A stretch of 13,514 bases of DNA from Alectryocaccomicrobium faecavium (GTDB lineage Bacteria; Bacillota; Clostridia; Christensenellales; Aristaeellaceae), in NCBI GenBank assembly GCA_018713425.1, contig DVOT01000118.1, forward strand, positions 1 to 13,514. Direction: 5' to 3'. The position numbers and the translations under genes are program-made. The notes under the pieces are model-generated. The model searched no databases and was not told where the DNA came from. It saw nothing but the letters and a program-made list of their open reading frames with translations. Below are positions 7,372 to 13,514 of the stretch, piece by piece (positions within the stretch are counted from its first letter, which is position 1; every line of letters begins with the position of its first letter).

Positions 7372-9150
7372 ATGCAATTTCTGGAGCCCATGGGCGCGTG
7401 GGCGCTGCTGGCGCTGGCCGCGGTGCTGGCGTTTTATTTGCTCAAGCGGCAATATGAGGAGCGCACGGTGCCCAGCACGTATCTTTGGCGCATGGCGCTC
7501 AGGGACGAGAGCGCGAGCCGCCCGCTGGAACGGCTGCGGCGCAGCCTGCTGCTCATTTTGCAATTGCTGGCCGCGGCGCTGTTCGCGCTTGCGCTGATGC
7601 GGCCCGCGCTGCCGGGTCACACGGCGGGCGAATTTGTAATCGTGCTCGACGCATCCGCGAGCATGCAGGCGGCGGACGAAACTGGCCGCACGCGCATGGA
7701 AGAAGCGCGGCAGCGGGCCGAGGAACTGGTGCGCGGCTTGAACGCGCTGGACAGGGTTACGGTCCTGCGCGCGGGCACGAATGTGGATGTGCTTACCTCG
7801 CGCGCCGACAGGCAAACGGCCATTGCCGCCATTCGCGCGGCGCAATCGGGCAGCGGCGGCGCGCGCATGGAGGAGGCGCTGTCCCTGGCCCGCGCCATGG
7901 CGCAGGAGATCGAGGGGCTGGGCATTTGCGTGTTTTCCGATGCCTCCATCGCGCCGGTCGAGGGCGCTTCGCTGTATGCCGTGGGCGCGGCGGCGGAAAA
8001 CCGCGCGCTGGTTTCCCTGGCGGTGGAGGAAACCGCTTCGGGCGGCCGCGCGGTCGCGCGGGTGGCCAATTACGGGGCGGCGTGCGAGATCCAGCTGGAA
8101 GGCTATGCCGATGGCGTGTTGTGCGACGTGCGCACCGCGCAGGCCGGGGCGGGCGAAACCGTGAGCGTTTCCTTTGATGTGCCGCCCGGCGCGCAGCGCG
8201 TGGAAGCGCGCCTGGCGAACGGCGGCGCGCTCGCGCTGGACGATGCGCGCTGGTGGCGGCGCGCGGAGGATGCGCGCCGCACAGTGGTGCTCGCAGGCGA
8301 GGGCAACCTGTTTCTGGAAGCGGCGCTTGCCCTGCGCGCGGATATCGATGTGGTGCGCGCCTCCGTGGAGGAAGCGCCGGCAATCGAGGGCGCGCAACTG
8401 TATATCTTCGATGGCGTTTTGCCGCAAACGCTGCCGCAATCCGGCTCGTTGTTGTGCGTCAATCCGCCGGAGGGTGCCGATATCCTGGGCATTTCGGTGG
8501 CGGGGGCGCAAACGCCGCAGGGCGCCGTGCATGCCGGGGACCGGTTTTCGGAAAATCTTTCGCTCGCGGGCGTGGCCCTGCGCACCTATCGGCCGCTATC
8601 CGGCGGGGAAGTGATTTTGCTGTGCGGGGACGACGCGATTGCCGCCTGGGCAGAGAGCGGCGCGCAGCGCGCGGCCGTGATCGGCTTTGATTTGAGCGAT
8701 TCCAATCTGCCCGTGAAATACGATTTTCCGGTGCTCATGTTGCAGCTATTGGACGCCTTGGCGCCGGACGCCAGCATGGGCGTGGCGGACGCGGTGGTCG
8801 GGGAAGCGGTGCCCGTGACCGCGAGCGCGCGGGCGGAGGCCGTATCCGTGATTACCCCTGCGGGCGAATCGGTTTCCCTCGCGCCGCCCTTCCCCGCCGC
8901 GCCCTTTACGGGGGCGGACGAAGTGGGCGAGTACGCGCTGGTGGAGACCCTGCCGGAGGGCGAGGAACGCGCCTGGTTTGCCGTTTATATGCCCGCCGCG
9001 GAGAGCGATGTGCGCGCCGTGGCGGAAGATGCCGCGCAGGCGGGCGGCGGGGCCGTGCGCGCGGCGGGGCGCGAGATGACGATGTGGGCCGTTTTGCTCC
9101 TGCTGGCGGCGCTTATGCTGGAATGGTGGGTGAGTCGCCGTGAGAATTGA
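7372..9150 (+). CDS. BatA-like VWA membrane protein
   Basis: This 592-residue protein starts with the BatA-type N-terminal region: a membrane helix at about 8-24, VPSTYLW (33-39), then a second helix (57-76) ending in LMRPALPG. A VWA domain follows (about 87-205). Its metal site has DASAS (93-97) and Asp190 (FSD), but the usual Thr seems replaced by Ala164 in GGARMEEAL. The region from about 303 to 470 resembles an amidotransferase-like alpha/beta fold (weak, from pattern only). A C-terminal helix (about 570-586) ends in EWWVSRREN, as in related proteins. The soluble part is probably extracytoplasmic. The start is supported by AGAGGTGA at 7355-7362. The 50-base gap from DUF58 is the longest inside the operon, and I see no terminator in it. 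Confidence 0.88.
   Translation: MQFLEPMGAWALLALAAVLAFYLLKRQYEERTVPSTYLWRMALRDESASRPLERLRRSLLLILQLLAAALFALALMRPALPGHTAGEFVIVLDASASMQAADETGRTRMEEARQRAEELVRGLNALDRVTVLRAGTNVDVLTSRADRQTAIAAIRAAQSGSGGARMEEALSLARAMAQEIEGLGICVFSDASIAPVEGASLYAVGAAAENRALVSLAVEETASGGRAVARVANYGAACEIQLEGYADGVLCDVRTAQAGAGETVSVSFDVPPGAQRVEARLANGGALALDDARWWRRAEDARRTVVLAGEGNLFLEAALALRADIDVVRASVEEAPAIEGAQLYIFDGVLPQTLPQSGSLLCVNPPEGADILGISVAGAQTPQGAVHAGDRFSENLSLAGVALRTYRPLSGGEVILLCGDDAIAAWAESGAQRAAVIGFDLSDSNLPVKYDFPVLMLQLLDALAPDASMGVADAVVGEAVPVTASARAEAVSVITPAGESVSLAPPFPAAPFTGADEVGEYALVETLPEGEERAWFAVYMPAAESDVRAVAEDAAQAGGGAVRAAGREMTMWAVLLLLAALMLEWWVSRREN
9125..9134 (+). promoter_or_regulatory. Ribosome binding site supporting a GTG start
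   Basis: GGTGGGTGAG lies five bases before the GTG at 9140. It supports that rare start codon for the 901-residue VWA protein. The site is within the last codons of the preceding gene. Confidence 0.6.
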
Positions 9151-11845
9151 GTTTTTGCGCCCCTGGGCGCTGCTGTTGTTGCCCGTGTGCGCGGCGCTCG
9201 TATTCTGGATCGACGCGCGCTATGCTCGCCGGGGGATCCGGCGCGCCGTCACGGCGGGGGCGCGGCTGTTCGTAATCCTGCTCACCGTGCTCGCGCTGGC
9301 CGGCCCATCCCTGCCCATGGCGAGCGGCGTAGCCAACGCCTGGCTGCTGATGGACGTTTCCGATTCCATGCGCGAAGGCCGCCAGGCCGCCGAAAGCGCG
9401 ATGCGGGAAGCGCTGGCCCACGCGCCGCAGGAGCAGCGCACGGGCGTGATCGCCTTTGGGGAAAACGCCATGGTGGAACTGCCGCTGTCGGCGGGCGGCG
9501 CGCTTTCTTCCCTGCAATCCGAAGTGGATGGCGGCGATACGGACGCCAATGGCGCGCTGCAATTGGCGCTCGCGCTGCTGCCCGGGGACGGAGCGGGCCG
9601 CGTCGCGCTGATCAGCGATGGGCAATTCGCCCTGACGGATGGCCAACTCGCGCTTTTGCGCGCGCGCGGCGTGCCCATAGACGTCTACAAAATGGAAAGC
9701 AGCCTGCAGCGCGACGCGCAGGTCACGCGCGTGGATGTGCCCGCGCGCGTGTATCAGGGGCAATCCTTCCGCGTCACCGTGGAAATGGAGTCCAACGCCG
9801 ATGGGCGCGGTACGCTCGTACTCTACGCGGGCCGCGAAGCCGTTGCCACGCGCGAGGTTACGCTGCGCCGCGGCACGAATACCTATGCGTTTGAAGACAT
9901 CGCGGAAACCTCTGGCACGGTCACATACGAGGCGCAATTGATCCTCGAGGGCGACAGCCGCACGCAGAACGACCGCATGGGCGCGTATATGACCGTGCTG
10001 GGCGCGCCAAATGTGCTGCTGGTGGAGGGCAAGAGCGGCGAAGCCGCGCAACTTGAGGAAATGCTCGCCGCCGCCGGCATGCGCTGCGAAGTGGTTGCGC
10101 CGGCGTATCTGGCCGCTTCGGCGGAGGCGCTTATGGCCTACGACGCCATAGCGCTGGTGAACGTGAACGCGTCCGCCATCGGCGAAGGCCAGCTGGCGGC
10201 GCTCACCTCCTACGTGCGCACGCTGGGGCGCGGATTGTGCGTGTTCGGCGGCGATGACAGCTTCGCGCTCGGCGGGTACCGCGGCAGCGCGCTGGAAGAA
10301 ATCCTGCCCGTGACAGCGGATGTGCGCAACCAGGCGGATCTGCCCTCGCTGGCGCTGCTGCTCGTGATCGACAAATCCGGCTCCATGGCGGACGATGCGG
10401 GCGCGACGCGCCTGGAAATGGCCAAGGAGGCCGCCTGCCGTGCGGTGGAAGTGCTCACAGAGCGGGACCAGGTGGGCGTGATCGCCTTTGACGACGCCTC
10501 CAAATGGGTGGTGGAGCTGCAAAGCGTGACGGACGTGGCCGCCATTCAGAGCGCCATCGGCACCATCCGCGCGGGCGGGGGCACTTCGTTCTATTCGCCC
10601 CTGCGCGACGCGTATTCCGCGCTTAGCCGGGCGGAGGCCCAGCTCAAGCACATCATCTTTTTGACGGATGGCGCTTCCAGCGATAGCGGCTATGAGCAGA
10701 TCATCGCCATGATGGCCGAAAAGGGCATCACTTTTACGAGCGTGGCCATTGGCGACGCGGCCAACCAGCAGCTGCTCCGGCAACTGAGCTCGATCGGCGG
10801 CGGAAGGTTTTACGCGGCGGGCGAATACGACAATGTGCCGGAAATCTTTGCCAAGGAAACCTATCTGGTCAGCGGCGCGTATGTGCAGAACCGCACGTTC
10901 ACGCCCGCCGTGGCCGAAGAATCCGCTTTGACGGATTTCGCGGGCTTCCCGCCGCTTTCCGGGTATCTGGCGGCCAAGGAAAAGCCGCTGAGCACGGTAG
11001 CGCTCGTTTCCGACCGCGACGATCCCATCCTCGCTTGGTGGCAGTATGGCGCGGGGCGCGTGCTTTGCTGGACGAGCGATGTGCGCGGCGGCTGGACGGA
11101 GGCGTATCTTTCCTGGGAGGAGGGCGCGGATTTCTTTGCCGGCCAGCTATCCTTTGTGATGAGCGCGCGGCAGGCGGAAGGCGCGCTCAGCGCCCGGATT
11201 GAGGGGGATACCCTGCGCATTTCCTACGCCCTGCCGGAAGGGGCTTCGGCGGAGGGGCTGCGCACCCGGGCCACCGTCCTATCGCCGCAGGGCGAGGAGA
11301 TCGCCGCAGCGCTTTCCGAATCCGCGCCGGGCGTATTCTCCGGCGAAATTTCTTCCGGCAGCCAGGGCGCCTATGCCATCCGCGTAGAGCAGACGGACGC
11401 TTCCGGCACGCTCGTGCGCGCGGTGGAGGGCGGCGCGGTGAGCGCTTATTCCCCCGAATACGACATTACCCGCCCCGTGCAGGCCCGCGTGCTCGAACGC
11501 CTGGCGGAAGAAACGGGCGGCCGCGTGGTGACGGACGCCGCGCAGCTGCTCGACGCGCCCACCAGCGGCGCGCTGGAGCGGCGGGACATTTCGGACGCCC
11601 TGCTGTTTGCCGCCCTGCTATGGTTCCTGGCGGACATCGCCCTGCGCAAGCTGCCCTGGGAGCGCGCGCTCGCGCGCGCCATGGCGCGCAGGGGCGCAGG
11701 GGCAGCGGCCCGGCCCGCGAAACCGGCGCGCGAAAAAACGCCGTCCGCGCGGCACAGGCCCAAAGCGCCCGCACAGGCTTCGCCGCCGCAGGAAGACACC
11801 GCGGCCCAGCTTTTAAAGGCGCGCGAAAATAAGCGAAAACTGTGA
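9140..11845 (+). CDS. Large membrane protein with two VWA domains and an amidotransferase-like domain
   Basis: This 901-residue protein begins at GTG and overlaps the previous gene by 11 bases; the N-terminus RIEFLRPWALLLL fits the family. Membrane helices lie at about 8-24 and 41-58. VWA domain 1 has DVSDS (72-76), Thr134 and Asp160. An amidotransferase-like domain (about 290-393) has LCVFGGDDSFALGGY, where Ser374 sits in a position where active enzymes might carry Cys, so it is probably not catalytic. VWA domain 2 has DKSGS (411-415), Thr482 and Asp510. A beta-rich region (about 580-780) precedes a C-terminal helix (818-835) and a basic Pro/Ala-rich tail (838-901) that should be cytoplasmic. 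The protein is likely a surface-exposed adaptor, with its tail reachable by MoxR or DUF58. It is the last gene of the operon. The ligand is unknown. Confidence 0.9.
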   Translation: MRIEFLRPWALLLLPVCAALVFWIDARYARRGIRRAVTAGARLFVILLTVLALAGPSLPMASGVANAWLLMDVSDSMREGRQAAESAMREALAHAPQEQRTGVIAFGENAMVELPLSAGGALSSLQSEVDGGDTDANGALQLALALLPGDGAGRVALISDGQFALTDGQLALLRARGVPIDVYKMESSLQRDAQVTRVDVPARVYQGQSFRVTVEMESNADGRGTLVLYAGREAVATREVTLRRGTNTYAFEDIAETSGTVTYEAQLILEGDSRTQNDRMGAYMTVLGAPNVLLVEGKSGEAAQLEEMLAAAGMRCEVVAPAYLAASAEALMAYDAIALVNVNASAIGEGQLAALTSYVRTLGRGLCVFGGDDSFALGGYRGSALEEILPVTADVRNQADLPSLALLLVIDKSGSMADDAGATRLEMAKEAACRAVEVLTERDQVGVIAFDDASKWVVELQSVTDVAAIQSAIGTIRAGGGTSFYSPLRDAYSALSRAEAQLKHIIFLTDGASSDSGYEQIIAMMAEKGITFTSVAIGDAANQQLLRQLSSIGGGRFYAAGEYDNVPEIFAKETYLVSGAYVQNRTFTPAVAEESALTDFAGFPPLSGYLAAKEKPLSTVALVSDRDDPILAWWQYGAGRVLCWTSDVRGGWTEAYLSWEEGADFFAGQLSFVMSARQAEGALSARIEGDTLRISYALPEGASAEGLRTRATVLSPQGEEIAAALSESAPGVFSGEISSGSQGAYAIRVEQTDASGTLVRAVEGGAVSAYSPEYDITRPVQARVLERLAEETGGRVVTDAAQLLDAPTSGALERRDISDALLFAALLWFLADIALRKLPWERALARAMARRGAGAAARPAKPAREKTPSARHRPKAPAQASPPQEDTAAQLLKARENKRKL

Positions 11846-11851
11846 ATTTGC

Positions 11852-11881
11852 AGGCTGCTGGAATTGGTTTTCCGGCAGCCT
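11852..11881 (+). terminator. Probable intrinsic terminator after the MoxR/VWA operon
   Basis: AGGCTGCTGGAA (11852-11863) pairs with TTCCGGCAGCCT (11870-11881) to form a 12-base-pair stem with one G-U pair and a six-base loop (TTGGTT). It begins six bases after the stop codon of the last operon gene. The following tract (ATCGTTTATATG) is only moderately T-rich, so termination may be partial. The position between two transcription units supports the call. Confidence 0.7.
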
Positions 11882-11904
11882 ATCGTTTATATGTGCGATG
11901 AATT

Positions 11905-11938
11905 GCATATTTCTATAGACTTTAACGCAAAAATATGC
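11905..11938 (+). promoter_or_regulatory. Inverted repeat overlapping the regulator promoter (possible operator)
   Basis: GCATATTT (11905-11912) and AAATATGC (11931-11938) are perfect inverted copies separated by 18 bases. The arms straddle the -35 element, and the right arm runs into the extended -10. In this otherwise very GC-rich window an exact AT-rich palindrome over a promoter looks like a protein binding site, perhaps for autoregulation by the AraC-type regulator. Chance matching in AT-rich DNA cannot be excluded. Confidence 0.4.
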
Positions 11939-11944
11939 TACAAT
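11916..11944 (+). promoter_or_regulatory. Sigma-A type extended -10 promoter for the AraC-family gene
   Basis: The -10 element TACAAT (11939-11944) is preceded by TGC (11936-11938), an extended -10. The -35 element TAGACT (11916-11921) matches TTGACA at four of six positions, with the ideal 17-base spacing. Transcription would start near 11951, about 25 bases before the ATG. The local AT-richness and the terminator just upstream support a true promoter. Confidence 0.7.
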
Positions 11945-11975
11945 CCTCTTGCACTGATACGGGAGGGTATGAACC

Positions 11976-12806
11976 ATGCAGCAGAGTTCTATGGAGTTCC
12001 CAGCGGTGCGGCCATTTTTTCTTTCCATCCGGCATGTGAAGATGCAGGAGGCAGCGGAACAGAACGTGCGCCAGCACCATTTGCACAGCGAGTGCGAGAT
12101 TTATATCAACCTATCGGGGGATGTTTCCTTTATGGTGGAAGAAAAGATCTATCCCATTCGCCCCGGCGACGCCATTCTTACGCGCCCATATGAATACCAC
12201 CATTGCATCTATCATAGCGACGCCCCGCACGAGCACTTTTGGATTTTGTTTTCCGCCGAGGGGAACGAAGCGCTTTTTCCCCTGTTTTTCTGTCGGGAGC
12301 GCGGCGAAGGGAACCGCATCGTACTCCCACGAGAAGAGCAAACGCGCATGTTTGGTCATTGCCGCGCTTTGCTTGCGGGCGAAGGCGGTATTTTGGCGCG
12401 CTATCAGCATTTTTTTGCCCTGCTTTCGCTGCTGCGCACGGGCACGGCTGCGGAGGAGGAAAGCGCGCAGGTACCGGAGGAACTGCGCCGCGTGCTCGAA
12501 TATATCAATGTGAACTACGCTGGCCCCATCGCCGTGGGCGCGCTGGCGGAAATGGCGTTCGTGAGCCGGAACACGCTGGAACGCCGCTTTCAGCAATACC
12601 TCGGCGTTTCGCCCTATGCGTACATCACGGAAAAGCGCTTGACCTGCTCTTTGCACCTGCTGCTGCGCGGCGCGAGCGTTGCGGAGGCCTGCGCGCGCAG
12701 CGGCTTTTCCGATTGCTCGCAATTCATCGCAAAATTCCGCCGCAAATTTGGCGCGACGCCACACCAATACATTCGCTTGAAAAACCCGCCAGGTGGCCGC
12801 GCATAG
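11976..12806 (+). CDS. AraC-family transcriptional regulator with N-terminal cupin sensor
   Basis: This 276-residue regulator has two parts. The N-terminal cupin (about 15-100) carries His35, His37 and Glu41 followed by Gly48, in the spacing of cupin motif 1, plus His75/His76 in RPYEYHH; it probably senses a sugar or other small ligand. The C-terminal DNA-binding domain (about 170-268) has two helix-turn-helix motifs: VGALAEMAFVSRNTLERRF (187-205), and VAEACARSGFSDCSQF (235-250) followed by FRRKFGATPHQYI. The length is normal for the family. The start has GGGAGGG at 11961-11967 eight bases upstream; the ATG at 11969 is too close to it and out of frame. The gene has its own promoter and precedes an unrecognised gene, which may be its target or operon partner. 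Confidence 0.93.
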   Translation: MQQSSMEFPAVRPFFLSIRHVKMQEAAEQNVRQHHLHSECEIYINLSGDVSFMVEEKIYPIRPGDAILTRPYEYHHCIYHSDAPHEHFWILFSAEGNEALFPLFFCRERGEGNRIVLPREEQTRMFGHCRALLAGEGGILARYQHFFALLSLLRTGTAAEEESAQVPEELRRVLEYINVNYAGPIAVGALAEMAFVSRNTLERRFQQYLGVSPYAYITEKRLTCSLHLLLRGASVAEACARSGFSDCSQFIAKFRRKFGATPHQYIRLKNPPGGRA

Positions 12807-12839
12807 CGGCTTACTGCCCTGCATAGCATAGTTTTGCGG

Positions 12840-12844
12840 GGAGG
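12840..12844 (+). promoter_or_regulatory. Ribosome binding site that decides the start of the last gene
   Basis: GGAGG lies eight bases before the ATG at 12853 but only two before the in-frame ATG at 12847. The spacing favours 12853. Confidence 0.65.
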
Positions 12845-12852
12845 GGATGGGT

Positions 12853-13514
12853 ATGCAGCCAATTTTGCTTGTGCGCGCCGCAAGGCCGGGCGCGATTTTT
12901 TTGGGTGGGCGGTTTGCCGGCGAGGTGGAAGAGAGCCGCGAAATGGCCCTACCTGTGGCGGCGCAGGGCGCGCAAATTCTGCAATTTTTTCCCTATGACG
13001 ATTCCCTGCCCATGGCAAGAAAACTGGTGTTTTCTCGCGGCAGGCCCGTTGCGTCCGCCTGGAGCGCGCTCAAAGGCGTGCGCGCGGTGAGTTGGCCATG
13101 CGGCGCAGTGGAAATCGAATTGGAACCTTCCAGCGCGCAAAAAAGCGCCGCCGCGCAGGCGCGGCGCGTGGGCGAAATGGATGTATTGGAGGAAGAAACG
13201 GAAACCGGACAGCGGCTCACGCTTTCGCGGGCGGGCAATGTGCTGCTATGCGTGGAAGGGCGCGAGGCAACCTTGCGCGCAGATGGCAGCGTGTACGTGC
13301 TCAGCGAGCTGGGGGACGAGGTGGGCCATGCGCGCGCGGCGGTGTATACGCCTACGGCCGAGGGATATGCGCTGGCTTCTTCCGATATGCTTTGGGCGCA
13401 GGGCGCGCCAGTTTGGCCGCAGAGCCCGGAGGCCTGTGCTTTGGCGGCGCTACAGGCGCAGCTTTTGGCGCTTTCCGGCGAAGCGGAGGGCTATCTCGCC
13501 GCTGGATACGCGCG
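12853..13514 (+). CDS. Unrecognised protein (5' part, runs off the window end)
   Basis: The frame is open from ATG 12853 to the end of the window, giving 220 whole codons plus two bases. I do not recognise the family. The N-terminus (MQPILLVRAARPGAIFLGGRF) is not a signal peptide, and no membrane helix is visible in this part. The composition suggests short beta strands up to about residue 175 and then an Ala/Leu-rich helical part. Segments such as FFPYDDSLPMARKLVFSRG (near 45-63) are the best handles for a search. It lies 46 bases after the AraC-family gene with no terminator between, so it is probably co-transcribed with it. Codon use is like that of the neighbours, with no sign of recent transfer. 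Confidence 0.75.
   Translation, partial: MQPILLVRAARPGAIFLGGRFAGEVEESREMALPVAAQGAQILQFFPYDDSLPMARKLVFSRGRPVASAWSALKGVRAVSWPCGAVEIELEPSSAQKSAAAQARRVGEMDVLEEETETGQRLTLSRAGNVLLCVEGREATLRADGSVYVLSELGDEVGHARAAVYTPTAEGYALASSDMLWAQGAPVWPQSPEACALAALQAQLLALSGEAEGYLAAGYA

Noticed and set aside
7234..8532. Long open frame on the minus strand opposite the BatA-like gene
   Set aside because: It is His/Arg/Ala-rich with no recognisable motif, and the opposite strand encodes a clear VWA protein.
9113..10783. Long open frame on the minus strand (about 556 codons) opposite the double-VWA gene
   Set aside because: It shows the same shadow composition, and the + strand product has two clear VWA domains over this span.
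12817..12841. Hairpin CCCTGC / GCGGGG that could hide the ribosome binding site of the last gene
   Set aside because: It has only six pairs, including a G-U pair, with a 13-base loop, which is too weak in GC-rich DNA to support a regulatory call.
12847..12849. ATG at 12847 as the start of the last gene
   Set aside because: It directly abuts the G-rich ribosome binding site, leaving no workable spacing. The in-frame ATG at 12853 fits better.

Overview
The window is a GC-rich stretch from a bacterium, most likely a high-GC member of the Clostridia (a gut Firmicute of Christensenellales or Oscillospirales type). This placement is an inference. It rests on strong GGAGG-type ribosome binding sites before nearly every gene, an extended -10 promoter, and an operon layout known from Paenibacillus-like and clostridial genomes. 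All ten genes lie on the + strand and coding density is very high. I saw no RNA genes, insertion sequences, CRISPR arrays or attachment sites.

Positions 1-11845 hold one tightly packed operon of eight genes; the first is cut by the window start. In order they are: a membrane-anchored protein of glutamine-amidotransferase-like type (3' part only); an ABC ATPase; its ABC-2 type permease; a membrane protein with a long Gly/Ser linker; a MoxR-family AAA+ ATPase; a DUF58 protein; a BatA-like VWA membrane protein; and a 901-residue membrane protein with two VWA domains around an amidotransferase-like domain. Most junctions overlap (ATGA overlaps, or 7 to 11 bases) or have very short gaps, so the genes are probably translated together. 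A hairpin at 11852-11881 closes the unit.

The likely theme is a membrane-associated MoxR/VWA machine, related in logic to the Bat and RavA-ViaA systems, genetically joined to an ABC-2 exporter. In such systems the MoxR ATPase is thought to act as a chaperone-like remodeller and the VWA proteins as metal-dependent adaptors. The substrate cannot be read from the sequence. Four VWA domains are present. Three have all the recognisable MIDAS residues, and one (in the BatA-like protein) appears to lack the MIDAS threonine.

An AT-rich gap (11846-11975) carries the terminator, an extended -10 promoter and a perfect 8-base inverted repeat over that promoter. It drives a second unit: an AraC-family regulator with an N-terminal cupin sensor (11976-12806), then, 46 bases on, the 5' part of an unrecognised gene that runs off the window end (12853-13514).
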